A DNA stretch of 64,000 nt, taken from Dasypus novemcinctus (Eukaryota; Chordata; Mammalia; Cingulata; Dasypodidae). The notes under the pieces were generated by a model. It saw nothing but the letters and a program-made list of their open reading frames with translations, was not told the DNA's origin and ran no database searches. Below are positions 36,836-49,329 of the stretch, one piece after another (position 1 is the first letter of the stretch; every line of letters begins with the position of its first letter). The DNA is taken from contig NC_080701.1 in assembly GCF_030445035.2 (NCBI RefSeq), forward strand, positions 26,690,798 to 26,754,797. Reading direction: 5' to 3'. Both the position numbers and the translations under genes were made by a program.

Positions 36836-39800
36836 TTGGCTTTTTTTTAGTTTTTTGTCCTCATCTGTTTGTGTAATACCTGATATATGTGCATGTTTTA
36901 GCAATCGTCACACTACATTGCAATCATTGACTCATCAATATCCTTCATACAACTATGAGCTTCTGGAGAGGATGGACTGATACCCAGAACAGGGGCCAGT
37001 ACTTAATCTATAGAAATTCCTTGTGAATAGCTTGACTGTGGCTTTGCTGCCACTTTTACTAAGTGCTCTTGGGTGAATATTACAGTACCATTACTGGTCC
37101 ATTAGCCATTCCTTTACCGCCAACACACCCAACAACTACCATGACAATCAGGGAAGGCTCAGGCAGAAAGAATATTCAGCAATGACCAATTCCATTTGTA
37201 GGACTGTTCTTAAAATCTTATTTAACGCCAAGACATGTGGTATATAGGCTTGCTTTACTTGTTTTGTTCTAAGTTTAAAAAAGTCTGCATCTGCACACAT
37301 ATCAGCCTACCTCCAGCAACTGATATCACTATAGAAAACTAAATTACAAGGTAGTACCACATTCACAGAATATACAAGACAAACAGAAAGATACAGGACA
37401 ATGTAAATCATCAACAGCATGAAATAAAAAGGTTCTGCCAAAAAGCTATCTTTCCATTACAAAACAACTGCAGAGTCCAGAAAGTGCAAGACCATACAAT
37501 TTATATAATTTCCAACACAAGAAACTAACAGGGACCTTTTGAAAATACTACAATGTAATTACAAAATGATACAGGTTAATATTTGAGCAGACACCAAGTC
37601 TCTCAGATGTATATTTGAAAGATTAATTTGTTTTGGTAAACAAATGTTTTGGAACGTCAATGAAAATTCTAGAAACAGATGACCTAAAACTAAAACTAGA
37701 TAATAGAATTACTGATACTTTTTATCCTTTTAGGGATATCTAATAAATGTTAGCACATGTGGTTTCAATTTTTTTTCTAGAAATGGACTGCATTCTTTTC
37801 TAGTACTTACATTTCCTACCCTCCCCCGCCTCCCGCAAACACCTGCTCTGGATGTCTCCTTTAATCTTTCACAAGAGAGTAAATTCAAATGCCACTAACT
37901 TATTTACTGTTCCTGAATAAAGAGTTAAAAAGAGAGTATCATATGACAATCTTGATTCTATTTAAAGTAATATTCATCTTCTAGAACACCAATCTATTTC
38001 TTAGAAGCAGAAAACACAGGAAGATCGACGTTCCAAGAAAAGTTAATAATAATTGATTTGTCCTGGCTACCGAGGGAACACACAGCTAGGATCTATGTTC
38101 TATGCAAATACCGACAGCAACTCCATCTATTAATACCTACCACCCAGAGACAAGGAAAATGGAAAAAAGAGCTCAAGGAGTAAATGCACAGTGACTAAAA
38201 AGTACAGGAGGAAAACAACATAAATTTAGATGTGAGAAAGAATCACAACTGTATGAAACCCATGACAGATTGGTGAGCTATAGGGAAAGAAGTAGCCTGA
38301 GGTGGTAAAAGAGAAAGGAATGCCACTGACAGTAGATAAGAGGGGAATGAAAGTGGACAGGAGGTGACAGGTAGAATAGGCTGGAATGAGAGATGACAGG
38401 AGCAGAGTGACAAGGGATAGCTTTAGCAGAAGACTGGAGGTAATAACTAGGAAGCAGACACATCCAAGTAAATAGACTGTAAAGAGAAAGCATTTTAAAT
38501 GGGAGGCTGAATCGTGGAGGCAGAGAGTAGGCAAAATACAAAGAAACCAAACAAGAAATTCTGGACAGATGAGAAGGAAGGTAAAAACGGAACTAGGAAC
38601 TAGGTAAATAAGATAAAAAGGAGGGGCTAAAGGGAATGAGGTAAAACAGGCCTACTGGGGAAGGAAATATTAAAAAACAAATGCTTTATGGAATTTTACT
38701 TTGTTTAAAATCTAATCTTTGTTTGGGTTTTTTGGTTTTTCGGTTTTTTTGGCCTATATTTCTCTCTGTTGGGTAAAATTTGATTTTTAAGGGCAAAAGC
38801 TCTTTTCAATTTATAGAGGAGAAAATCACTGATGAGCTCAACTGACTTAGTCATAAAATAAGAAGAGTTAACAACTGTAAAATGTACTTAGGTCAGTTAA
38901 TTCTCTAATCCACAAACTAATTTCATACTGAAAAAGTGTACACACATCTTATAGATTGCTTAATGTCTGACTAGTTTCATTTGCTAATTATAAAATCTTT
39001 CTCTCTGTTCCTTGGTGCTTACCATCATTTATACAAGTCCCTGCTTCTTATTGCCTTCCCCCAAGACGGAAAGAGCGGGGTAAGAAGGTAACATTTACAT
39101 CTAGATTCCTATTTCTAAGCACTGGAAAAAAGTTTGATAGTGGTTTAAAACAACAGTTAAAAGATTTTGTAAATTTTCCGAAAATTTCTACTACCCACAT
39201 TATTCTGGTCGCTCAGATAAATGAACAAAACATAGAGGCCATCCTTCATTTCTTTCAACAAAATGAGAGCAACAAAGTCCTGAACAAGAACATAAAAATA
39301 GGAACAAAAAACAAGCCTGAAAAAGAATGGAAATTATTCTATTCTTGATCCCAGGAAAAAAAAAAGAAAAACAGGATAGTCCATACCAAATGTCTATTTG
39401 TAAAGATAAAATTCTTATTTTTAAACTGGAAAAAATATGGTAATTAAAGCTTCAGTGCCAAAACACTGTTGAAAAAAAAAAAGAAGGCATATATGAAAGC
39501 TGGGAGTAGATAAAGGCAGAACTAAAGTTGCAATGAATGTGAACAAGTGGCTTTTATGAAAAAGAGTTCAACACTCGACATTTTAGTAATTATTCAGTGA
39601 AAGTCCATTTCGGAAGGCCAACATCACAATGAATTTGTGCTATTTTTCCTCTTATTTTCTGGTATCAAATAGCTTTCTAGTCATACAGAGTAAAAGTTGT
39701 AGATCACCTGTTGTTGCACTAGAGGAAGACAACTCAAACATTATATACAACAGTGGATGGGTCAACAAAGGTAATGCAAGAAAACGTATAAAGAATTTTG

Positions 39801-40600
39801 TTAATATCTTGTCAGTCATATTTTCAGAACTATCTTCTCTCCAGCGGCTCAAAAATCCAAAAGAGCATTGGAGTTGTTTCTTCAGCTTTTTTTTTTTTTA
39901 AGCCATTTTTCCATGAAGATCTTAATAAGTCACTAGGCCATATAATCCATTCATAGGCATCTCTGACACATTATTATTTACTTCTGGAAATGGCTGCTGC
40001 TCCATAGACTTTAGGAGACTTCTCGAAGGAGCAAACCTGGCCTTTTGGTCGCTAATGAGGACATGCTGAAACTAGACTATTCCCCATAGCAAAGATGATG
40101 TGGAAGCCAAATTGTGTTGTTTCCAAGGTAAGGTGCCTAAAAAAAAATTTTTTTAAGTTAAAATCAACCAGATTAAAACAAAAAACAAAGAAAAACAACC
40201 AATAATGAAGTACAAATATACAGTATTACATTTTAGCTAAGATTGAAAAATAAATAATTCAAATAAAAATTTTTTAATCTTTCACTTTGGCTTTAAATGC
40301 ACTAATAAATTTAAAAGTATACAATAAAAATACTGAAAGTAATTAACAGTTCCTGAAATTAGTAATAATTTTAAAATAAAATAAAAGTATAAAGAAATTC
40401 TGGTGACTGACTTTGTAGCTACAGCCAGGGCAGTAAATAACTTTGAGAAAACACTATTTCTCTGCATTCATGTCTTACTTGGAAATGGTAGGAACAAGCA
40501 TTCAGCTGTAAAATGAGGTTGAACTGACGTTCTGGAAGATTTCTTCCAGTCATAAAGTCCTGAAATTACGTATTATCTGGTGATAAAACCTTGGTACCAT
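36836..40600. other. AT-rich intronic stretch, no gene recognised
   Basis: A purine-rich part at about 38180-38660 gives long pyrimidine-coded frames on the minus strand, which are compositional artefacts. No exon was identified. Confidence 0.4.
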
Positions 40601-40670
40601 TGACTTATGGCTCCAGGTAAGTCAGTTCACTTTGCCCCAATTTTCTCATCTATAAAATACAGGAGTGGTT
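40601..40670 (+). mobile_element. MIR core fragment
   Basis: It has 'aagtcagttcactttgcccc' and 'ttctcatctataaaatacag'. It is cut off by the adjoining MER5 element. Confidence 0.5.
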
Positions 40671-40860
40671 CTTCTTTCAGGGGAGGCTGGCACCAGAATC
40701 ACTTGAGGATGTTTAAAATACAGGCGCCCAGGCCTACTGAGACGCCAGCTCTAATGACTCAGAATCTCTGGGGTTGGGCCTAGACTAATCTGTTACGTTA
40801 ATAAACCCGTTCTGATGTGCACTCCAGGTAAAAGCCACCACACTAGATCACAGTCAGGGT
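40671..40860 (+). mobile_element. MER5-type hAT-Charlie remnant
   Basis: It has 'caccagaatcacttgaggat', 'atacaggcgcccaggcctac', 'tgactcagaatctctggggt' and 'tgcactccaggtaaaagcca'. The element lies directly next to the MIR fragment and may have inserted in it. Confidence 0.7.
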
Positions 40861-42535
40861 CCTGCTCTACAACCGTAAAATTCATTAAACAGGGCAGCGG
40901 AGATTTTTATTAAATTATCCTAGCTCAGTGGGCTTCAAATAAATGAGATCTCTTTTCGCATCTCTTTCCCTATGAACCCACATGAAAGGGAACAGCCTAA
41001 AATTAAGATTAAAGCTAATATGCTAACTGAATAAACATTTCAATACACATTGTTTTAACTCAAAATTTCTATATTATTCTCCTTAGATAGTCAAATAGAA
41101 CTCAAGCTATAGCACAACATTCATAATTAAAGTTGCTTTTATGACAGGTCATCCCAAAATATGTGCTGATGTTAAACTGTCATTTCCTCACTGAATCAAA
41201 TTGCACAGCTACCCTAGCGATCACTTGCATGACCTCTTGCCCAGTAGTAATGATCTGTAATACAGAATACTGTACCTGCAAAGTGTGAGTCCTCCCTGGC
41301 CGCTAACCAGGTTTGTGGTTCATGCTTCATTCAAAGGGCACTTCCTCCTGATTTTCAGACAGCAGATGGGGCGATGTCTACAATCCCTTATCTGTAGAGT
41401 CATTTAGATTCAGCAACTCTGTTGATGCCCGTTGCACCCCAAGTAATATTGTCAGCTCCCAACAAAAGGGATACACAATTGGGCTTTCAGAGAATACCAT
41501 TTTTCTTCATCTGGTTGTGATTTGTTTGCAGATCCTAATCTAATCTAGTCCCACATGACTTCAAAATGAGTTTATTCCAGGTTTGTCACCAAATAATGGC
41601 ATAATATTATACTTTTTTCCCACCAAGGAAATATTACTTGGTTTGAAGAAGATTCCTCGTCCCCAACAGTGTTCTTTATTGCTCAGGATTCCAAATAGTG
41701 ACAAGCAAATGGGCAGAACTGCACGGGATACCTTCAGTATCCACATTCTGGAAAATTACTACCACTATGGTTTTAAATCCCACTAAGTGTTTTAAAAAGA
41801 AAGACAGTAAGATATCTACTATTGTTCAGTATTATTTTGTCTGGCATAAGTTTATAGGTACTAAATTAGTATCTTATACACTCATTATCCTATGTCCTGG
41901 TGAATCATTGTCCTAGCATTCAACATCCACAGAGTTATAATCCTTGCTCTTCTTTGAGATTCAAAATTCAGTCTCTCCTTGTCTTTAGCCATCTCAAAAG
42001 ACAGTGTTCCCTCACCCACTTCATCATCAGCCTCTTCTATCTGGTAAAACGGAGCAATGTTTCTGCAGCTCAGAGTCATTGCAACTTTTTCTGCTACTCT
42101 GAGATTTTTCATATGAAGTTGACTCAACCTTTAGATATCTGTTCAACTATAAAGTCAGAGCCCAGCTAAAATACTACCTACTTGAGGACTGGGGCGACAT
42201 TTTGAATCCCTCTAATGTTCTCCCATGGTACCTAATATTCATCAAATAGGTACATATAAACTTACTCTACATATTATTGTACTGGATACCAAAGAAGTTT
42301 TCAAAAATAGTACTGTAATAATATATATTCCCTGACTCTAGTAGCTTATATTTTAGGGGAAACAAAACACACGAAACACTTATGTAGTCATGAAAAGCCA
42401 TAAAAGATGAAATATTAGTGTGTGGCATAAAGAGCTAACATTCAAAGAGCTCACTGTAACCTACAGACACCAAGCGGCCCTGGACCTAGAGGTAAGTGGC
42501 ATCTTCATGAATGGAAAGAAGAGGGAAGAAGAGTT
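40861..42535. other. Intronic stretch, no gene recognised
   Basis: Antiparallel open frames at about 41.9-42.2 kb have no recognisable domain. Confidence 0.4.
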
Positions 42536-42690
42536 CCAGTGTATTTGCTTATTCTACAGGTATTTACTGAGCACCTTCCATATGCCAGGCTCGGGGCCAA
42601 GCCCTGGGGATATGGCAGTAAGCAAGACAGGAAGGTTCCTGCCCTCGGGGAGTTCCAAGGCCTCCTAAAGAGAGCCAGGTCTTGACATGA
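42536..42690 (+). mobile_element. L2 3' end fragment
   Basis: It has 'ggtatttactgagcaccttc', 'catatgccaggctcggggcc', 'tggggatatggcagtaagca' and 'ttcctgccctcggggagttc', a well preserved L2 3' end. Confidence 0.75.
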
Positions 42691-43589
42691 GGAATGAGAA
42701 TGGCTCATCTTCTTACCAAAGGAAACAAAATCGCTTAAATGCCTGACAGACAGGAGCCAATGCTGTTATTATGATCAACATGGTTTTGCAACAATGATAA
42801 GCATACAGAAATGGCTGTCATGAAAACTTGAGTAACTTTTCATGGATTGTATCCGAAATTTCCCCATTGTTTATAAAGCACATTGAAAAGGTTCTCCATA
42901 TTTCCTAACACAAACAACATTCATGAGATTCACAAATGTGTAGGCAACATTATAGGGATGGTTTTAGCAACAGAGGCCAATGAAAGCCTGGTTCCTAAAT
43001 TTTGCCTGAACGAAAGCTTATTAATGCTTTGCTTATATACCATTGTGATTTGCCCCATTTTTCACTTTTTTACTTCATTTACTAGTAGCTGCCCGCAATT
43101 ATCAAAGCTGGGAAAGTGCCTGAAGATTCACGTAGTGGCAAGAATCAGTCACAATGGGCAAAATTATTAACCCGAAAAGGAAACGTGCTTTTTTTTCCCC
43201 CCAACATCTTTCAGTTTATAAAAACTCTGCACTCACCCCTTCCCCAAAGAGAATGTCTTCAGGTAAAAAAAAAACCTCTCACCAACATTGACTGGCCAGA
43301 GCATTCTCAATTTTTTCCTCTTCCCAGAAAAGAACCACTAGAAGCAGGCAAGTCAAATATGATTTAATGACAAATAAGACACACCTCACAAGCACTTCCC
43401 TCATCCTTCTTGCTTTTCTCAATTGCTTCTGCTCTCACAGAATGCATCATCATTCTCAGAATATCAGTGTTAATTTTAACTGTTATGCCTACACAAATCA
43501 TTAAATTTTGTCTTTAAAAGCATAGTCAAAATAAATTTGATTACATTTTGTTAGAGTGTATATGGTAACAGAATAAGAATTTTAAAAAT

Positions 43590-43770
43590 AGTACAATTAT
43601 AACAATGTGCTATCATCAACTCTAACAAAAGTTCCAAACCAATGTAAGGTGTTGGTGGTGGGGTGGTGTATACCTGTATTTTGCATGATTGTTCTGAAAA
43701 CCCACACCAACTTCTCTAATAAAGAAATTAAAAAGTAAAAATAAATTTTAAAATGAAAAATAAGAAAAAT
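43590..43770 (+). mobile_element. L1 3' end fragment
   Basis: It has 'atcatcaactctaacaaaag', 'aaggtgttggtggtggggtg' and 'tgcatgattgttctgaaaac', then 'cttctctaataaagaaa' and an A-rich tail. It is an L1-type 3' terminus. Confidence 0.6.
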
Positions 43771-45229
43771 AATTAAAGGAGCCAAAACCACTTAATTAAA
43801 TCCAATAAAATGCTTAACTTCTTAATGCACAAAGTCAAAGCTCTGGACTTCAAACTGATTACACAATAGGTATTTAAAGGCAAACTGCAATTTTAAATAG
43901 AACCCCTACAACTTAGATACTTTAACATTCATATGCTCAAGAAATTGTGTACTCTTAAACAAAGCAGTAGCCCGTCAATTGTTTATTTCCTTACTTTGGT
44001 ACTGACATATTAATCATTTATGTCATTTGTTGATTAGGAATGTCACTCAGAAAGAAAGAAAATTTGGAAAGGGGGGTTTAAGAAGGGACCATTAATCCTT
44101 TTCCCTACATTTACCTTTTTCCATTTCAATAGTAAAGCCTGTTCACTGGTGACTATGTTATATAACGGAGATCCAGAACCTTGGGAGCTTGTCAAGACCC
44201 AAGTAAAGGAACTAAAGCTAATTGCAGTTCTACGAATCTTCAAAATCTTCAAAGCCAGCTTCCAACTTGAAAAATACACTAATTTACTCTATGAGTCACT
44301 TTATATCGCCATCATCCTTATTTTACAAAAGCGAAAATGAAGTTTTTAATGACCATATTCCACATTTGGACACAATCAAACTTATGTATTCAAATATTTT
44401 TGAGCAACCTATGCTTATACAAAAAGTTATCCCTGAAGTTTAAATGAGATAAAGCAGACTATGTGGCACAGATCTGGCAAACAATCAGTCCTCAGCATCA
44501 GCCAATATTTACTGTTCCTAATTTTCCAACTTTTTGCCTGAGTATACTGAAGTCTACTACTTTTATAGTCAAACTAAATGGCTATACAAGTAAACATATA
44601 TGATTATACATAACATACAAACTAATAATATTAATAATATAAAAGCTAATATGCTATCTTAATCTAGACAAGGGTGAGTTTCATTGTTACAGAATGCTCT
44701 ACAAAGCAGAGAAAACTTGCTAAGGGGTAGTGTGAAATGTCAGCTCTTTATCTCTGCTTGTCGAATAAGAATTCTACATGGCCTAGCATGAATTATAATT
44801 AGCAGTCTGCGGATGCTACTGAACTTGCTCAGTGTGAAGGAAGACTCCAAGCACATGGCCGAGTGGGCATTTTCAAGGCTGCACCAACCACTGAAATTTG
44901 ACCACTTCAATATTTGATGCTGACATCCTGCATTAACTCATTACCTGTCTCCTACTGGAAAAAAGACATTGTTCAAATCACTATACAATTAAAGACAAAA
45001 AAAAAAAAATCCAAAGTCACTTAAACTGACAATACTACGGCATTCTGGCCACATCCAGATCTTAAAAACACTCGATGGTCTCGGTCACGCATTATTTATG
45101 ACAGGAAAAAATGGAAAGCCGAAAATGAAGGCAACTGGGAGAGCATATGCTTTCTCCAGAGGACACGTCAATATTAAAAGGAGCCCTATGCCCTCCACCG
45201 GCGTGTTTCCCAACTTGACCTTGATTCGT
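43771..45229. other. Unique-looking DNA upstream of the CpG island
   Basis: No exon was recognised. The short frame at 44222-44443 has no recognisable domain. GC content rises from about 45.2 kb. Confidence 0.4.
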
Positions 45230-45561
45230 GGAACAGCGCACTTGCCCCCTCCCACGCCGGGTCATACCCTGGGCGCGCCGAGGTGGGTGCCAGAGGCGCG
45301 GAGCGGGCGGGCAGTGACCCGGCCCCGCCGAGGCGCAGCAGCGCGCGCTGCTCCATCCACGTGCGTCTCCCGGCGAGGGTGGCGAGATCCACCCCTGCCA
45401 GAGCCTCCCGCCACCCAGCGCCGCCCCCCGGCCGCCTGCACCCTCCCGCCGGGGCCCGCGTCCGCCGGGTGCTCGCGGCCCGAGGCGGGGGTCGAGGCCG
45501 GGGGCGGGGCGCGGCGGTGACGCGCCGCGGGGGGAGGGGAAGGGAGCCCGGCTCCACTCAC

Positions 45562-45715
45562 GCGCCCGGGGGCGGCAGCGGGGCCGTCGCTTCGTCTTTC
45601 CCGTTCAAAAAACTGAAAAGGAGGAGGGAAGGGGGCGGGAAGGGGAAGGGAGGGAAAGAGAAGGGGGGGGAAAAAAAAAAAAAAAAAAAAAAGACCTGGC
45701 TCCTCGTTCCATCCG
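45562..45715 (-). other. SLC20A2: Probable non-coding exon 1 of SLC20A2
   Basis: The exon end is set by a consensus donor on the minus strand, GGGCGC|GTGAGTGG at 45561/45560. The upstream limit is a guess placed at the edge of the purine tract and the ETS-type boxes. No ATG-initiated SLC20A2 sequence is present, as expected for an untranslated first exon. The identity follows from human gene order, not from the sequence itself. Confidence 0.45.
45615..45694 (+). repeat. 80-bp homopurine tract with G runs and A22
   Basis: Apart from one C at 45636 the plus strand is all A and G: several GGG-GGGGG runs separated by short spacers, then G8 at 45663-45670 and A22 at 45671-45692. The spacing fits the G-quadruplex rule and the strand asymmetry fits triplex (H-DNA) formation. 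It lies in the promoter between the two divergent genes. Confidence 0.8.
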
Positions 45716-45733
45716 GAAGGCGCCGGGCCGGCA

Positions 45734-45743
45734 GGAAGTGACG
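45734..45743 (+). promoter_or_regulatory. Composite ETS/CRE-like core promoter site
   Basis: GGAAGTGACG joins an ETS core (GGAAGTG) to a CRE half-site (TGACG), a combination common at CpG-island promoters. Another ETS-like CCGGAAGG lies at about 45713-45720. Confidence 0.5.
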
Positions 45744-45852
45744 CAAGCAGAGGTTGACGGGGTCCGCTGGGTAACCGGGTCCCGGGCGCGCGGCTCCGAC
45801 GCGGCCCCGAGCGGAGCGGCGAGGGCCTCGCGCCGCCTGCGGAGCGCGCCGC
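45744..45852 (+). other. SMIM19: Probable non-coding exon 1 of SMIM19
   Basis: A 5' untranslated exon is required because the coding exon at 49580 opens with a splice acceptor only four bases before the ATG. The best donor in the island is GCGCCGC|GTGAGTGG at 45853/45854. An alternative donor, CGA|GTAAGC, lies at 46168. The transcription start is not fixed by sequence; I placed the left edge just after the ETS/CRE site. Confidence 0.45.
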
Positions 45853-46324
45853 GTGAGTGGAACTGGGCCCCGCGCCTCCCCGGGCCTCCGCGCTGGGCCG
45901 CGCCACGCCCGGGGCCCGCCCTCCGGCCGCAGCTGCTCCGCCCCGGCCCGGCCCCGGGCTCGCTGCGCCCCCAACCCCCCGAGCCTGGCGGCCCCTGGCC
46001 CGGAGCCTTTCCGAGTCGTGAGGAAAGAGCGAGACTGCTCGTTGCCGAAACGCAGACCGAAAGTTGAAGCAGCCCGGTCTGCAGAGCCGGCGTGGGGCGC
46101 GTGCTCCCGGGGTGGTCGGCTTGTAGCTGGGGTGTTTTTTTAAGACTCAGCCGGGCGCAGCCTGCGAGTAAGCGGAAGCGAGCGCTCTCCAGGCAGCGCT
46201 GGAGGCTCCTGCCCGTGGCCGCTGCTCGGGAGCAGGTTATTTGGTTTATACGCGCTTGACTTGATTTCTTTCCGGGAGAGCAGGTCCCCCAAAATTGGGA
46301 TCAAGTCCGAAAAGGCGGCACTTT

Positions 46325-46560
46325 TATACTAGAAAGAGATCAGGTTTGGGTGTCAGATGTATGTGACAAGCCTGCTAGCCCACTTACTACCTGTGTGTGA
46401 CTTGGGGCAGGTTACATCATCACCACTCCAGTTTTTTTCTTTCTATAAAATGGAGTTTTAATGCCTCCCAGCAGGGTTGTTTTCAAAATTAAATGAATAC
46501 GTGAACTGCCGAGCCCCTAAGCCCTCAAATATTAATTGCCTTCGTCCTGTTTGAGGCCCG
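46325..46560 (+). mobile_element. MIR SINE
   Basis: MIR order: 'tttgggtgtcagatgtatgt', 'cttactacctgtgtgtgact', 'ggggcaggttacatcatc', 'ttctataaaatggagtttta', then 'agcagggttgttttcaaaat'. It is in the SMIM19 first intron, right after the CpG island. Confidence 0.75.
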
Positions 46561-46872
46561 GTGGCTTGTTCCTTTCTGCTTCTGGAACCCAAACCTTCAG
46601 TCTCAGAATGCTGAGAGAAGTATTATCACATTTATTTATGCAGTGGTCTCTGATGAAAGGAACTCTGGGAGCTACATAAGTGATCCGAATCTGAATTTGC
46701 ATCAGAAAATAGCAAAGCTCTAAGAGACCATTACAGCATGCACGTCATGGTGTACTCAGTTTTAGGACCACATAGACGTGGTGTTAGGAACCCTAAATCA
46801 GGACACTAGCTTTAAAACCTAGGATACTGTCACCTGATCCCTAGAAAAAGTCTCCTAGTTATCAACCTAAAA

Positions 46873-47095
46873 GTTTATGGAAGGAGCCGATGTGGCTCAA
46901 GCAGTTGAGGGTCCACCTCATGGGAAGTCCCAGGTTTGGATCCTGGTGCCTCGTGATAAAACAAACAACAAGCAGAACAAACCAGAAAACCAGCTCAGGG
47001 AAGCTCTAGTGGCTCAGTGGTTGAGTATTGGCTTCCCACATACAAGGTCCCAGGTTCAATCCCCAGCCCCTGGTACCTCAAAAAAAGAAAAAAAC
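46873..47095 (+). mobile_element. Dimeric tRNA-derived SINE (DAS type)
   Basis: Two tRNA-like heads follow one another in the same orientation: 'ggagccgatgtggctcaagc' (about 46882) and 'gctctagtggctcagtggtt' (about 47003). The second has a good B box, 'ggttcaatcccc', at about 47052. The tail is A-rich. An 8-bp direct repeat, acctaaaa, at 46865-46872 and 47096-47103 may be the target duplication. Confidence 0.75.
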
Positions 47096-47103
47096 ACCTA
47101 AAA

Positions 47104-49329
47104 CCAAGCCCTAGTTGTCATATTTGGCAACTTTATATACTCATTTACTTGGGACTTAATTCGTTCATCCTAGCACCCTTAATAGTTGTATTTCAAGCAT
47201 GACTTTTCAGAAAAATATGTGAAAAAAAAGTCTGTTTTCTCAAAAGCACGGAATGATGTTCCAAGCACATGACGAGCTATATTGGTAATCTTGCTGAAAT
47301 ATTAACTTGCCAGGAATAAACCACAGAGATGGCCCTGGGCATTTTGCGATAGTGGAAGAGGGAAGCTGTGGTGGCATGCAGGTGTGTGGGGGCACACTTG
47401 GTTAGACTGTGGTGAGCTGGAAGGGGATGGTCCTGGTACAGGCCACATGTGGGTGGTGAGTATGTACCACAACTCTGGGCTAGGCCGTTCTTTATTCCTG
47501 GCACAGTCTGACAAGCTCATGCCATTGGTCATGGAGGACTGGGCAGGCCTGGCCCACCCTCAGTGCATGTCTTTCACAACTACACCACTAAAATAATTCA
47601 AGTGCATGTCCTGGAACTGCGGAACAGTAGTGTCGTTGCAACCAGTCATGTCCAAGTCACATTAAAATTTTACCTTTCTGGGTCAGCGGTAGTTAGAAAT
47701 CCTCTAAATATAATTAGACAGTGGCATTTTGTATCAGGAGAAAGACAAGTTCTGGAGAGAAACACAGCATTTACTGAGGGGCACATGAGAATTTTGTGAA
47801 ACCTGGAAGCAAAAAAAATTAATGTGACAGATCTGTTCAGGCAATAGGAACGTAGAGGAAATGTTCATGATTTGTCAGATAAATGGCACCTGTGAAATGT
47901 TCTAGTTAGGTGGCCCTTGCTGTAGCATTTCTGTTTCTTCCTCAACTTAATAACTCCCAATCCTGAAAGCTACCACCCTTGTTACATACTTGTCCAGGGC
48001 CTTCTGCAGCATCTCAAATTGGACATCTAAAGCCTCTTTGCCAAACACGATCATTGTGATTTTACATTTCGCAGTTCTGGATTCCATAATTCATAAAGAC
48101 AGTTATAGTCTCTGGCCTTGCAGAAGTTTCCATTCCTAACGTAGGCCACTGACTTACTCTAAATTATGTCACATTCAGAGACACTGTGGACTTCAGTTCT
48201 AAAGAATAAGAATTTAAACCCCTGTGCCTCCCACTTTCTTAAAAAGCAAGAAAAGAATAAAATCCATAACCAGTCATTAAAGTCTAGGAATTGGGTATAA
48301 TCTAATATTTAAATAATATTTAGGTCTTATATCTGTAAGTTTTTATAATTTAAAGTAAGTTCTATTTTTCTTGTTAATTGTCCTGGCTAATTATCACAGG
48401 ACCAATCTTTATATTCATCTGACATCAATAGATGTTTTAGAGAAATTACCTTTGCCCTCAATGTCAAGAGTTTAAGTTAAATGACCATTCATGAGTCACT
48501 TTATTTTAAATGTGTACAATATGTCTCCCAAACATCTGACAAGATTTTAGGTATCAGAAAGGGGAAAACCTGCCACCGTTCTTGATTCTGGGGAGATATT
48601 GTTCATTATACATAGAGGCAAGCTATGCCAAAGAAGACAGTCCCTGCTCTAAATACATACTAATTAACTTACTGAGCCAAATCTACATTGATGAACCATT
48701 TTGGAGGCTTATAGGACAGACTGGGAGAGATGTTTCTTGAAGAATTTCTGCAGTGCCTCCATTGTTATAGAAAAAATAATTGCAAAACAACTTCTCGGAT
48801 GTTCCAGATATTCTTTTTCTTGGTACTAGAAAATTACTGTCTTGTTCTTAGAAACTACAGTACAGTTATCACCTATCATTTGCTCAGTTTTCCTCCTTTT
48901 TATAGTATGTCTATGATAACAGTTGTGGGTTACTTTCAAATATTAGCTCATTTTAAGCAAGAGCTTTCTCTTTAAGGAAAATTCAGTTAATTCCTCATAC
49001 ACAAATATGAAATCATTCTCTTTTAATTTATTTAATACATTTGCTGCTACTACTGCTCTGACATTTGTGGGAATGTCCAAAGAATGCATTTCCTTGAATA
49101 GAAGTCACAGCTGTGTAAATAGCAAAAAGTAGCTTCTTACCCAGTGTTTTAAGGTTTTCTTAAACACTTTCATCTCAGTGAGAGTTACAATTTGGAAATT
49201 GTGCAGTGACACAGCCACCTATATCCTTTTAGTAACAATATTTCTTAATCCCATATTTTAGCCCTTATATGGGAACTGCAATGTTTCAATGTCAAAAAAC
49301 AAGGGGAAATACAATAGATGCTTTAGTGA
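47104..49329. other. SMIM19 intron 1, no further exon seen
   Basis: The open frames near 47.3-47.6 kb on both strands overlap each other and have no recognisable domain. No confident repeat was found until the MER20 remnant. Confidence 0.45.

Larger units (their letters stand above)
1..45561 (-). other. SLC20A2: Probable first intron of SLC20A2 (inferred from synteny)
   Basis: No coding exon is visible here. The assignment rests on three points: SMIM19 starts from the CpG island at its right edge; in human 8p11.21 SMIM19 is head to head with SLC20A2 (sodium-phosphate cotransporter PiT-2); and a minus-strand splice donor lies in that island. SLC20A2 is known to have a non-coding first exon and a very long first intron, which fits 45 kb of repeat-rich DNA without exons. 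I looked for the conserved N-terminal coding exon on the minus strand and did not find it, so it should lie left of the window. Confidence 0.6.
45230..46130. promoter_or_regulatory. CpG island, likely bidirectional SLC20A2/SMIM19 promoter
   Basis: It is about 900 bases of very GC-rich, CpG-dense DNA in an otherwise AT-rich window. Donor sites face outwards on both strands: minus GTGAGT at 45561-45556 and plus GTGAGT at 45853-45858. This fits a divergent housekeeping promoter with non-coding first exons on either side. The long frames on both strands here come from GC-rich composition and are not proteins. Confidence 0.8.

Noticed and set aside
38226-38550. Hydrophobic minus-strand frames resembling membrane proteins
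   Set aside because: They arise from a purine-rich plus strand (GAA/AGG-rich), whose complement reads as Leu/Ser/Phe.
1-45561. Coding exon of SLC20A2
   Set aside because: I looked for the conserved N-terminal coding sequence on the minus strand and found none; only the first intron is inferred.
45262-45906. Long open frames (up to 214 codons) in the CpG island on both strands
   Set aside because: They overlap in all directions, are rich in Pro, Ala, Arg and Gly, and come from GC-rich composition with few stop codons.
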